DNA of 64,000 bases. It comes from UA16 sp905478895. GTDB lineage: Bacteria; Bacteroidota; Bacteroidia; Flavobacteriales_D; Sanyastnellaceae. Location of the stretch: contig CALSQO010000001.1 in assembly GCA_943788495.1 (NCBI GenBank), positions 1,488,001 to 1,552,000 of the forward strand, given 5' to 3'. The position numbers were made by a program, and so were the translations under genes. The notes beneath the pieces were generated by a model. It was not told where the DNA came from. It saw only the letters and a list, made by a program, of their open reading frames with translations, and ran no database searches. Below, one piece after another: positions 9,337 to 18,072 of this stretch; position 1 is the first letter of the stretch; every line of letters begins with the position of its first letter.

Positions 9337-11502
9337 ATGAGTTCAAATCGCTCCTCCCATCCTGATTCAAGCAAAAGTGCAGCGCTCCCCCGGGGTGCAA
9401 TGCGCGCTTTTGATGAGCAGACGGCGAAAGATTTGGAGTTTGATGCGGTCCGGACGCTCTTATTGCACCATTGCCAGAACCCCAGCGCCATTGCCCGGGC
9501 ACACGCTCTGCATCCTATGGACCGACAGAAGCAATGGCAAAAAGAATTGGAGCAGGCCAAAGAAATGCTGGAAATCAAGCGCGAGGGCAATGGATTCCCA
9601 GCCGTTGGATGCGAAGAAATTGGAGCGGACAATGAGCGGCTCGCCGTGCGTGATTCCGTGCTGGATGAGGCCGGCTTTCACCGGCTAAAAACCGCATCAT
9701 TGACAGTCAACGATGTCATTGCCGCATTGGACGAAAGAGAATCCTCAAGTCCCCGCTTGGTTCATTTGGCTTCCTCTGTGCACCACACATTGGAAATCAT
9801 CGAAAGCATTGATGCCGTATTTGATGCAAAGGGGCAAGTGCGCAGTAACGCATCGGCCAAGCTCATTCACATTCGCGAAGAAATGGTCCGGTTGCGCAGG
9901 GCCATCAACCGTCAATTTTTAAAAGACCTCAAACGCTTCAAGGAACGCGGATGGCTTGCCGACACGAACGAAGGCTTCATCAATAATCGCCGCGTACTCG
10001 CAGTCAACAGCACGCACAAGCGAAAAGTCACTGGCACGGCACTCGGCCAATCCAAAAATGGTAGCATTACCTTCATTGAGCCCGCTGCCAATGTGTCGAT
10101 GAATTTTGAGATGGAGATGCTTCTGGATGATGAACGCAAGGAAATCCTTCGGATTCTTCGGGCATTGACCGCTCAAACCCGAAAGCATTTGCCATTGTTT
10201 CGCGCTTATCATGTTTTGCTCGTTGAATTGGATTGGATCCGCGCCAAGATGCAATTGGCGGTCGAAATGGAAGCGGACATGCCCGGACTGCGTCAAGACT
10301 GCAGTTTTCACTTGATTCGCGCCTACCATCCCCTGCTGGCGATGCAAAACAAGCTCAATGGGGTTCATACCGAACCACAAACCATTGCGCTTTCCAAGAA
10401 GGGACGGATGTTGGTGATTTCTGGACCGAATGCCGGCGGAAAGTCCATTGCGCTCAAAACGGTCGGGCTGCTCCAGGTCATGCTCCAAAGCGGCCTATTG
10501 GTGCCCGTTCACCCCAACAGTGAAATGGGCAGTTTTGAAACCATCCTCACAGACATTGGCGACAATCAAAGCATCGAGAATCAGCTCAGCACCTACAGTT
10601 ATCGACTGAATCGCATGCGCAGCTTTCTCGAAATCGCCAATGCAAAATCCCTGCTGCTCCTCGATGAATTTGGCACCGGATCAGACCCCGAACTGGGAGG
10701 GGCATTGGCAGAGGTTTTCTTCGAAGAATTGTATGCACGAAAAAGCTATGCGGTCATCACCACACACTATGCCAACATCAAGAGCCGTGCCGCACAAATG
10801 GAGCAAGCCATCAATGGCAGCATGCGCTTCGACCGTGATTCGCTTCAACCCTTGTTCAAATTAGACATTGGTCCTCCTGGCAGTTCCTTCACGTTTGAAG
10901 TCGCCAGCATCAATGGAATCAGCGAGGAACTGATCCAACGTGCAAAGGGGAAATTGGACAAACGAAAGGTGCGCTTGGATGAGTTGATTTCCGAACTTCA
11001 AAGTGAAAAGAACACCTTGTCCAAGGTCACCGACCGCAACCTCAGAAAGGAACTCGAGCTCGAGACATTGAAACGGGATTTGGAGCGAATGGAGGAGCAC
11101 TTGGAGGAACGCAACCTCAGCCAACAAGGGATCGCAGAAGAGCAAAATGCAGCTCTTCATCGGGGCCGGCGGCTCCAACAATTCATTGATCGATACGACG
11201 CAGGAAGCAAAAACAAGGCCCTGTTCCAGGACATCTTGAAATACTTGGCCATCGAGCAAGCCAAACGATTGGAAGCTCAGGCGGCCAAAAAGGCGAAGCA
11301 AAAAGCCTCGTTGGCCAAAGCGGCCAAAAGAAGACCGAAGCATTTTACCGACCGCATCAAAATGGGATCCAAAGTACGGCTTCGAAACGGCGGAAAAGAG
11401 CGGGGCGAAGTCATTGCCATTGATGCCAAAACAGCCACCGTCTTATTTGGTGCGTTCCGCACAAAAGTGGACCTCGACAAACTAACCTGGGTCGCCCATT
11501 GA
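9337..11502 (+). CDS. mutS2: MutS2-like ATPase lacking the Smr domain
   Basis: A 721-residue MutS-superfamily protein with core helices (about 60-340), Walker A GPNAGGKS near residue 363, the FETILTDIGDNQSIENQLSTYS segment split across the Q-loop and ABC signature region, and Walker B LLLLDEFGTGSDPE near 439. A long coiled coil (about 540-640) follows, then a lysine-rich stretch and a KOW-like terminal module (GSKVRLRNGGKERGEVIAI). It stops where Firmicutes MutS2 proteins continue into the C-terminal Smr endonuclease domain, so that domain is absent here. MutS2 homologues act in recombination control or on stalled, collided ribosomes rather than in mismatch repair. Without Smr, an endonuclease label is not supported. 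Confidence 0.92.
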   Translation: MSSNRSSHPDSSKSAALPRGAMRAFDEQTAKDLEFDAVRTLLLHHCQNPSAIARAHALHPMDRQKQWQKELEQAKEMLEIKREGNGFPAVGCEEIGADNERLAVRDSVLDEAGFHRLKTASLTVNDVIAALDERESSSPRLVHLASSVHHTLEIIESIDAVFDAKGQVRSNASAKLIHIREEMVRLRRAINRQFLKDLKRFKERGWLADTNEGFINNRRVLAVNSTHKRKVTGTALGQSKNGSITFIEPAANVSMNFEMEMLLDDERKEILRILRALTAQTRKHLPLFRAYHVLLVELDWIRAKMQLAVEMEADMPGLRQDCSFHLIRAYHPLLAMQNKLNGVHTEPQTIALSKKGRMLVISGPNAGGKSIALKTVGLLQVMLQSGLLVPVHPNSEMGSFETILTDIGDNQSIENQLSTYSYRLNRMRSFLEIANAKSLLLLDEFGTGSDPELGGALAEVFFEELYARKSYAVITTHYANIKSRAAQMEQAINGSMRFDRDSLQPLFKLDIGPPGSSFTFEVASINGISEELIQRAKGKLDKRKVRLDELISELQSEKNTLSKVTDRNLRKELELETLKRDLERMEEHLEERNLSQQGIAEEQNAALHRGRRLQQFIDRYDAGSKNKALFQDILKYLAIEQAKRLEAQAAKKAKQKASLAKAAKRRPKHFTDRIKMGSKVRLRNGGKERGEVIAIDAKTATVLFGAFRTKVDLDKLTWVAH

Positions 11503-11522
11503 AGGGTCCGGTCCGGCCCCTC

Positions 11523-13202
11523 CTACTCGATCAGAAACTTTCGCGTCGCGGAAGCTCCGCTGGAGGTAGATAAAGTGAGAAAGTACATGCCCGACTCCAT
11601 GCCCGTCAGCGAAACTGTTGGGGTGGTCATTTTTCGCACATCTGTCCTCAAAACCTTGCGACCGGAAGCATCAAATATTTGGATTTCTGTCGCTTGAATT
11701 TCTCCGGACCAATCAATGGTCAATTGCTCACGAGCAGGATTGGGTCGCAATGTCCATTCGTTTTCCATCAACCACAATTCTTCCACCTCCACAATGCCGC
11801 AAACGGTCTGCTCTGCGCAAGGGCTTTCCTCTTCCGTGACATAACTGCCATCCAAAACTTGCTGTCCTGTGCCCAACGGATCGAGAAAGAATTCGAGTTT
11901 TTCATCGTCGTCAATCGGGTTGTTTCCGTCCCAATGGAAACTCATCTTACCGTAATAATCTGGCGCATTGGGCGAGTCACAAAACGAAGCACCTCCCGTG
12001 AGCGTTCCTACAATCCGTCCGTCTTCATCGTAGAGCGGCGAGCCCGAGGAGCCTCCCTCCGTCACTCCGTGCTCTGTTTCCGTCTCTTCCCAATATACCC
12101 GCCAGTGCGCACCCGGAAAATATGCACTGCTATTGGCCAAATTGCTCGTGTAGGTGGAGATTTTCTTTCGATCCCCTGAAGGGTGATGTATGCCGACTCC
12201 AGACGTCGAAACCGATCCCGTGACATCCCATCCCGCATAAAACGGTGTCCAAGAATCAAAAATAGGATCTTCTACCTCCATCAAAAGAAAGTCCGAACCA
12301 TTGATGTTGCCGTTTGCTGAGATATCATCTGAAGAAGTCAGCAGGAAAACCCCCGTTCGGATATGGGAATTATAACTTGATGTGCCCCCGCAATCGAAAT
12401 GCTCATAATTGTATCGGACTTTCAAGAAGCCCCAATCCGATTCAGACATGTCATCAGCGCAGTGAAATGAACTCAACAGCAACTGTCGACAATCCAGCGC
12501 TGTGTTGTTCACCATGGCACCTGAACACAGGTAAATCCCACCCCCCATTGAGATTCGCAGGCGCACCACGGCATCGCGTTGACACTGCCAGTCCTCTCCT
12601 TCTGGACACATCACGTCGACTTGACAAGGATCAGAGCCCCGATTGTTCTCACTGAGCAAATCATATTCTCCTTCCAACCAAAGCATGCGGAAAAAGAACC
12701 CTATGCCGGAGATGTGCAAATCGGGCGTACCAATCGTACTGCTCGGCTGCGAATAAACGATGACAACCTCCTCTCCTGGCACTTCTCCACTGACCCAGCG
12801 ACCGTGATCATTGTTCTCAGTGAAATCCACCGGTCCCTCCACGAAATCTTCTGTGAAGCGGCCGGCCTCAGAACGAAAGGACAATTGTCCTCCTACTGGC
12901 AAATGAAAAGAGTCGAAATACACGCAAAGCGCTGGTGCATTTTCAACTTGAATGCGCAACGTCCAAACTTGGGATTCATCTTCGCTCAGCAGGGTGGCTT
13001 CTTCAAAAAAGTTCCAATTCGCAGGTAAAATCTCTCCTTGCATGGTTTTCCCGGTATGTTCCTCATGCCAAAAAGCACGCGTCCACAACTGCTCCACGTC
13101 AGGTGCATCGAGCATTACGCTCGCATTCGACTGTCCAAGCATAGGCGTCATCATTCCCATCACCAGTCCCCCCAGCAGCACAAAATGTATCCATTTTCTC
13201 AT
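11523..13202 (-). CDS. Secreted trypsin-fold (lysyl-endopeptidase-like) protease with T9SS tag
   Basis: A 559-residue secreted serine protease. The start at 13202 gives a typical signal peptide (MRKWIHFVLLGG... MLGQ); longer upstream reading does not. The S1-type catalytic triad can be placed at His247 (LLLSSFHCADD, instead of the usual TAAHC), Asp304 (SDFLLMEV) and Ser386 (EGGSSGSPL), an arrangement typical of the lysyl endopeptidase/Achromobacter protease I group. A pre-domain of about 220 residues precedes the protease. The last 80 residues form a type A T9SS sorting domain (LRPNPAREQLTI, IFDASGRKV, ESGMYFLTL, TRKFLIE). It is likely exported and attached to the cell surface. A TAGCTTTG motif (13215-13208 on the minus strand) matches the Bacteroidota -7 consensus TAnnTTTG and lies only 5 bases from the ATG. 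Confidence 0.9.
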   Translation of the reverse strand: MRKWIHFVLLGGLVMGMMTPMLGQSNASVMLDAPDVEQLWTRAFWHEEHTGKTMQGEILPANWNFFEEATLLSEDESQVWTLRIQVENAPALCVYFDSFHLPVGGQLSFRSEAGRFTEDFVEGPVDFTENNDHGRWVSGEVPGEEVVIVYSQPSSTIGTPDLHISGIGFFFRMLWLEGEYDLLSENNRGSDPCQVDVMCPEGEDWQCQRDAVVRLRISMGGGIYLCSGAMVNNTALDCRQLLLSSFHCADDMSESDWGFLKVRYNYEHFDCGGTSSYNSHIRTGVFLLTSSDDISANGNINGSDFLLMEVEDPIFDSWTPFYAGWDVTGSVSTSGVGIHHPSGDRKKISTYTSNLANSSAYFPGAHWRVYWEETETEHGVTEGGSSGSPLYDEDGRIVGTLTGGASFCDSPNAPDYYGKMSFHWDGNNPIDDDEKLEFFLDPLGTGQQVLDGSYVTEEESPCAEQTVCGIVEVEELWLMENEWTLRPNPAREQLTIDWSGEIQATEIQIFDASGRKVLRTDVRKMTTPTVSLTGMESGMYFLTLSTSSGASATRKFLIE

Positions 13203-13225
13203 GGTCACAAAGCTAAAAAGTTTTA

Positions 13226-13242
13226 CCCCAAGTTCGTTGGGG
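13226..13242. promoter_or_regulatory. Inverted repeat in divergent promoter region
   Basis: CCCCAA and TTGGGG arms of 6 bp flank GTTCG, and a further AAAATTGGGG copy of the right arm follows. It lies between the divergent starts of the secreted protease (13202) and the S41 protease (13323), so it is in the position of an operator rather than a terminator. No known regulator site is recognised. Confidence 0.35.
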
Positions 13243-13322
13243 AAAATTGGGGCTGTAACCATTGGGTAAAGCCCTTGCAAGCGGTACCTTCATCGACGAT
13301 AACCAAGCGAAAGAAAACACGA

Positions 13323-14949
13323 ATGAATATGCCACGAAAGCTTGCTGCAATGCTCCTTGCGAGCTGTTGCTTCTTTACCGCCGCAGCGCAATCTCCCGCA
13401 TCATCTGAATCGAGTAAATGGGCAAGAACAAGGCAACAAGCTCAATGCCCTTCTCTATCATATCGAGAGCATCTATGTGGAAGATGTGGACATGGAATCC
13501 TTGGTTGAAGTGGCCATCATCAACATGCTTGAAGAAATGGACCCGCACTCCGTTTACATTCCAGCCGAAGAATTGCAGGCTGCAGACGAGCCGCTCAATG
13601 GAAACTTTGAAGGTGTAGGTATCCAATTCAATATTTTTAGGGACACCATTATGGTCGTTTCTCCCATCTCCGGCGGGCCCTCTGAGAAACTCGGAATCAT
13701 GGCGGGTGATCGCATCGTCACTGTCGATGGTGAGGTTGTGGCGGGAACAGGTGTGACCAACAAAGACGTTCAACGTTTGCTCAAAGGCCCAAAGGGAACA
13801 CTCGTCACCGTTGGGATCAAGCGTGGAAATGACCCCGAGCTTCTCGTCTTCGAGATTATCCGTGATAAAATCCCGATTTACTCGGTCGATGCCTCCTTTA
13901 TGGTAACACCCGAAATCGGTTACATCAAAGTGAATCGGTTCGCCAAAACCACCATGACCGAGATGTACCGTGCTTTCGCAAAGCTCAAGGCTTCAGGAAT
14001 GCAAGACCTTATCTTGGACTTGCAAGGAAACGGAGGCGGAATGCTACGGACGGCGATACAAATGGCGGATGAATTTCTTTCGGGAGACAAACTCCTCGTC
14101 TACACCGAAGGGCGGTCATTTCCACGCGAAAACACACAAGCTCGTATTCCTGGGCGCTTCGAACAAGGCCGTTTGGTGGTGCTTATCGATCAAGGATCGG
14201 CCTCTGCCTCCGAAATCGTATCAGGAGCCGTTCAAGATTGGGACCGCGGTCTGATCGTTGGCCGAAGAAGTTTTGGGAAAGGCCTGGTGCAGCGCCCCGT
14301 TCGACTCACTGATGATAGTGCTGTGAGGCTGACGGTACAAAAATATTACACCCCCGCAGGTCGCTGCATTCAGAAATCCTATGAAGACGGTGTTGATGCG
14401 TATCGAAAAGAAAAATACGAACGGTTTGAATCGGGCGAATTGATGAGCATGGATAGCTTGGAACTTCCCGATAGCCTGAAATATGCCACGCGCATTACAG
14501 GGCGCACGGTATATGGCGGAGGAGGCATCCTTCCGGATGTGTTTGTCCCCCTCGATACCACAGACAACTCCCCTTACTTTTCGAGCATCTTACGAAAGGG
14601 CCTCGACAGTCGATTTGCCCTGACCTATGTGGATTCCATTCGATCCGAGTTGGAGACCCAATACCCCACTGAAGAAGATTTTATGGCCTCATTCGAAGTG
14701 GACGAAGAGATGGCTTCTGATTTTCAAGCCTTCGTTGCAAATGAAGGCATCGAATGGAATGAAGAAGAGTGGAAACGGTCGGGCAACGCCATCTTGCTGC
14801 GCTTGAAGGCTATGGTCGGTCGCAATCTTCTGCAGCCAAGCACTTTTTACCGGGTCATCTCGGGATTGAACGAAACCCTCCAAAAAGCGGTTATGATTTT
14901 GGAAGATGGCACATTTGAACGTTCAAAGCTTGCCCACGATACTTTTTGA
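13323..14949 (+). CDS. S41 C-terminal processing peptidase, with apparent frameshift after the signal peptide
   Basis: The catalytic body reads in one frame from about 13440 to 14949: helical N-domain (NALLYHIESIYVEDVDME), LDPHSVYIPAEE-like segment, PDZ domain (VSPISGGPSEKLGIMAGDRI), and the S41 core with the serine motif GSASASEIV and the lysine motif SFGKG. This body has no signal peptide in its own frame. A good one (MNMPRKLAAMLLASCCFFTAAAQS) starts at 13323 or 13329 in another frame and runs into it. The two join if one base is removed at about 13405-13440, near GAACAAGGCAAC. The intact product would be a periplasmic protease that trims C-termini. Either the sequence has an indel error or the gene is broken in this strain. 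Confidence 0.82.
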
Positions 14950-14983
14950 ATTGTAATTTTACAGCATAAACTAGCAAACAATC

Positions 14984-15505
14984 ATGAATTTCAAGACACT
15001 CCTGACCTGTGGTTTGGCACTACTCGCCTTCGGATGCACAGAGAACCAAGGTGAAGACGAAGCCATTTCTCGGCCGGCAACCAACGAATCAGACTCGCGC
15101 GACATTCCGGTGAATACCAGCCCAGGCCAAACCAGCAATTTTGATCCGGCAAAGCAGCAAGCTGCTGCACCTGCTGGCCCAACTACCACCATTACTTTTG
15201 CCTCGTATGAGCATGATTTCGGAACGCTGGAAGCCGGCGAATCCGTGACGCACATGTTTGAATTCACCAACACAGGAACCGAACCATTGCTCTTGGATAA
15301 GTGCAAAGGATCTTGCGGCTGTACGGTACCAAAATGTCCAAAAGAGCCCATCGCTCCTGGCGAAAAAGGTCAAATTGAAGTGAAATTCAATTCCAAGGGC
15401 AAAAAGAATCAGCAGAACAAGAAGGTGACCATCAACGCCAATACGGATCCGGGACAAACGTTCTTGACCATCAGCGCCTTCGTCAATCCTCCTGTTGAAG
15501 GATAA
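14984..15505 (+). CDS. DUF1573 lipoprotein
   Basis: A 173-residue lipoprotein with a signal peptide ending in LLAFGC (lipidated Cys18). A linker rich in Pro, Ala and Thr follows, then a DUF1573 domain of about 100 residues with the family pattern YEHDFGTLEAGE, HMFEFTNTG, and SCGCTVPKCPKEPIAPGEKG. DUF1573 adopts an immunoglobulin/ASPM-like beta-sandwich and is abundant in Bacteroidota; its role is not established. Located 34 bases after the S41 protease and followed by a terminator-like hairpin at 15542-15570. Confidence 0.88.
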   Translation: MNFKTLLTCGLALLAFGCTENQGEDEAISRPATNESDSRDIPVNTSPGQTSNFDPAKQQAAAPAGPTTTITFASYEHDFGTLEAGESVTHMFEFTNTGTEPLLLDKCKGSCGCTVPKCPKEPIAPGEKGQIEVKFNSKGKKNQQNKKVTINANTDPGQTFLTISAFVNPPVEG

Positions 15506-15514
15506 ACAACATTC

Positions 15515-16399
15515 ATGATCGCCAAAGGCTTCATGCATTGGAAGGTCCTGCACTGCAGGACCTTTTTTTTCGCCACGGTTGCGCTGCTTTCGATGCTTTG
15601 CTCCCCTGCCATAGGAAGGGCGCAAGTGAATCCCGGACCGACCACGGGTGAAGCATTGCACTATGCCGTCACCTACGAATGGGGGCCCATTTATTTGGAA
15701 GTTGGAGAAGTAATATTCTCGGCATCGCAAGACTCCATCGCGGGTGCCGCTGAGGATTGGAACTTTCAAGGCTGGGGAACATCGATGCCCAACTGGGATT
15801 GGTTTTATCCCGTGAATAGCATGTATGCCAGTACCACAGACGGGACTTTCTTACCCAAGACATTTAGCCGGATTGGCCGGGAAGGAAGGCATCGGTACCA
15901 CCGCGTGTATGCCGCGACGGAGTCCGGCTGCGTTGGGCTGCGTTGCTTGGACGATGAACTAGAAGACACGTCAATCTGTCCGTCTGATGATGGGGGGGAA
16001 TTTAGGGATGTACTGAGTGCAATCCATTGGTGCCGGCAGCTGCCTTGGTCGACGTATCGCCGGGGGGATGTAATCGCCATGGAACTATTACTCGATGGCG
16101 AAGTGCATTCCACTACCTTGGAGTTCGCGGGTAAAGTGCAGTACCTGGCATCAAACTGGCCTGACTCCGTCGCTTGTTGGGAATTTCATCCGACCCTCAT
16201 CGACGGCACTGTTTTTAAACCAGGCGATGAAATGAAGGTTTTGATGACGGCGGATGAACGGCGGTTGCCCGTATTCATCGAAACGGAGTTGATCATCGGC
16301 GCTGCCAAAATCCATTTGACCGACCACCAAATCCACGAAAAAGTAGCCTTCGCTGCACTTCGGGACTCTTGCGCCCGAGTCACGCGCAATTTGGATTGA
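15515..16399 (+). CDS. DUF3108 protein, exported
   Basis: A 294-residue protein with the DUF3108 fold: LHYAVTYEWGPIYLEVGEV at the start of the mature part, then DWFYPVNSMYASTTDGTFLPKTFSR and a late FKPGDEMKVLMTADERRLPVFIE. A signal peptide (FFFATVALLSM... GRAQ) spans about residues 17-37 if translation starts at 15515 or 15533. An intrinsic-terminator-like hairpin with a T8 tract lies inside this signal-peptide coding region. DUF3108 proteins are periplasmic or outer-membrane proteins of unknown role, found in both Bacteroidota and Proteobacteria. The gene follows the DUF1573 lipoprotein by 9 bases. Confidence 0.85.
   Translation: MIAKGFMHWKVLHCRTFFFATVALLSMLCSPAIGRAQVNPGPTTGEALHYAVTYEWGPIYLEVGEVIFSASQDSIAGAAEDWNFQGWGTSMPNWDWFYPVNSMYASTTDGTFLPKTFSRIGREGRHRYHRVYAATESGCVGLRCLDDELEDTSICPSDDGGEFRDVLSAIHWCRQLPWSTYRRGDVIAMELLLDGEVHSTTLEFAGKVQYLASNWPDSVACWEFHPTLIDGTVFKPGDEMKVLMTADERRLPVFIETELIIGAAKIHLTDHQIHEKVAFAALRDSCARVTRNLD
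15542..15570 (+). terminator. Intrinsic-terminator-like hairpin inside the DUF3108 signal-peptide coding region
   Basis: AAGGTCCT and AGGACCTT form a perfect 8-bp stem (extendable to 10 bp through GC and CG), with a short loop, and T8 (15563-15570) follows immediately. It is 37 bases after the stop of the DUF1573 gene, the normal place for a terminator. It is also within the first 20 codons of the DUF3108 reading frame. Confidence 0.7.
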
Positions 16400-16416
16400 C
16401 GAATCGACGGCCGCTC

Positions 16417-16725
16417 CTAACGTCCTTTTAAAGCTGCGTAGCCTCCGACATTGAAAACAGACTCGAAGCCCGCATCCCGCAAATACTTCGTAGCCGCCCC
16501 ACTGCGACCGCCGGATCGGCAATAGCAATACACCGGCTCTTTTTTGTCCCATGCCTCCACTGCCTTCGGGACTTCGCCATTCATCCAGTCAGCTTGAATG
16601 GCCCCTTCGACAATTCCTTCCTCGCATTCCTCAGCGGAACGGCAATCCAAGACCTTACCTCCGTCTTGCTCCCGTGCTGCGCTAAATTCGGCCGGTGTCA
16701 AATCCACTTTTGGTCCAAAAAACAT
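16417..16725 (-). CDS. Single-domain rhodanese-like protein
   Basis: A 102-residue rhodanese. The ATG at 16725 gives MFFGPKVDLTPAEF, the normal beginning of a stand-alone domain; the open frame continues upstream but overlaps the divergent aminotransferase start. The active-site loop is CRSGGRS with catalytic Cys69, preceded by the KVLDCRSAEE region and GAIQADW. Such proteins move sulfane sulfur or serve as persulfide carriers in the cytosol. Convergent with the DUF3108 gene (17 bases apart) and divergent from the DegT-family gene. Confidence 0.88.
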   Translation of the reverse strand: MFFGPKVDLTPAEFSAAREQDGGKVLDCRSAEECEEGIVEGAIQADWMNGEVPKAVEAWDKKEPVYCYCRSGGRSGAATKYLRDAGFESVFNVGGYAALKGR

Positions 16726-16836
16726 GATTTCCTTTTTCTCGAAGCTACAAAAATTCCGAAGGCTTACTCCATCTAAAACCGAGGTCAGCACAAATGGACT
16801 GTGGCATTCCCTGGATTCTCTGCGTAATTTGCGTCC

Positions 16837-18072
16837 ATGAATTCGCCCAGGAAACCCATTGGATTTGCTCCACCACCGATTGACGAGGATTCCATCCAAG
16901 CTGTGGAACGCGTTCTCCGCTCGGGTTGGATTACTTCAGGGCCCGAGTTGGCAAAATTCGAAGACGAACTGAGTGCTTTCCTCGGAACCGAGCACACCTT
17001 GTGTTTCTCGAGCTGGACAACCGCTTGCGAATTGGCCCTGCGCTGGTTCGGTGTAGGTCCAGGCGATGATGTCCTATTGCCCGCAATGACGTATGCTGCG
17101 ACCGCAAACATCGTGCTTCATTGTGGTGCTCGACCGGTGCTTGTAGACGTGGACCCAGTGGAGCGGGTGATCACATTGGAAGGACTCAAAGCGGCATGGA
17201 CCCCCAACACCAAAGTGATAATGCCCGTGGATCTCGCCGGTTGGCCCGTAGACTATGAAGCCATAGCAACCTGGCTTTCCAGCGAAGAAATTTCGGAGGC
17301 CTTCCGACCCAGCACAGAAATCCAACAACAACTGGGGAGGCCGCTGTTTCTGGCGGATGCAGCACATTCACTGGGTGGAACGTTTGCAGGCGCTCCTGTC
17401 GGCCAGCAGGCGGACATCACCGGTTTCAGTTTCCATGCAGTCAAAAACTTAACTACAGCGGAAGGAGGAGCGCTAACTTTTGCTTTGCCATCTCATTTTG
17501 ACTCCGATGAAATGATCCATTGGTTTCGAACCATGGCTTTGCATGGACAGTCCAAGAGTGCCCTGGAAAAAACCACTTCAGGCCAATGGACCTATGACGT
17601 TGTCCACGCCGGCTACAAATGCAACATGACCGATATCCAGGCGGCACTGGGCAGAGCACAACTGAAAAAATACCCCGACCAACTTCGGAAACGAAAAGAA
17701 TATGCCATGGCGTATCATGAGGCTTTCGAGAGAAACCCTTGGTACATCGCGCCGAACTTCAGCGATGCAAAGCGTGAATCGTCCTACCACCTCTTTACCA
17801 TGCGCATTGCAGGATTCAAGCGATCACAACGGGATGATTTGATGGCACACCTGAAAGAAAACGGCATTGCAAGCAATGTCCATTTCATGCCTCTTCCCCT
17901 CCTAACATTGCACCAAAATCGCGGGGAAGACATCGCTGATTATCCCCACAGTGCAACGGCCTTTGAAGGGTTAATCAGTTTGCCCCTGCATCTGGACATG
18001 GACTTCGACGACATTCGTTACATCCACGCAACCTGCGCGGCATACATCGACAAGGCGCTGCAACATGGCTAA
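16837..18072 (+). CDS. DegT/DnrJ/EryC1/StrS aminotransferase
   Basis: A 411-residue PLP enzyme of the sugar aminotransferase family. The N-terminal IDEDSIQAVERVLRSGWITSGPE, the substrate/cofactor loop LLPAMTYAATAN, and the PLP lysine K203 in FSFHAVKNLTTAEGG are standard. It transfers an amino group from glutamate to a nucleotide-linked keto-sugar, making an amino-sugar for surface glycans. The stop overlaps the next gene, a sugar-phosphate transferase, by 8 bases, which points to translational coupling and a common pathway. No dehydratase or acetyltransferase partner lies nearby. Confidence 0.92.
   Translation: MNSPRKPIGFAPPPIDEDSIQAVERVLRSGWITSGPELAKFEDELSAFLGTEHTLCFSSWTTACELALRWFGVGPGDDVLLPAMTYAATANIVLHCGARPVLVDVDPVERVITLEGLKAAWTPNTKVIMPVDLAGWPVDYEAIATWLSSEEISEAFRPSTEIQQQLGRPLFLADAAHSLGGTFAGAPVGQQADITGFSFHAVKNLTTAEGGALTFALPSHFDSDEMIHWFRTMALHGQSKSALEKTTSGQWTYDVVHAGYKCNMTDIQAALGRAQLKKYPDQLRKRKEYAMAYHEAFERNPWYIAPNFSDAKRESSYHLFTMRIAGFKRSQRDDLMAHLKENGIASNVHFMPLPLLTLHQNRGEDIADYPHSATAFEGLISLPLHLDMDFDDIRYIHATCAAYIDKALQHG

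Noticed and set aside
15089..15769. A 226-codon minus-strand open frame opposite the DUF1573/DUF3108 genes
   Set aside because: It crosses the terminator-like hairpin and two well-supported genes on the plus strand and has no domain-like sequence.
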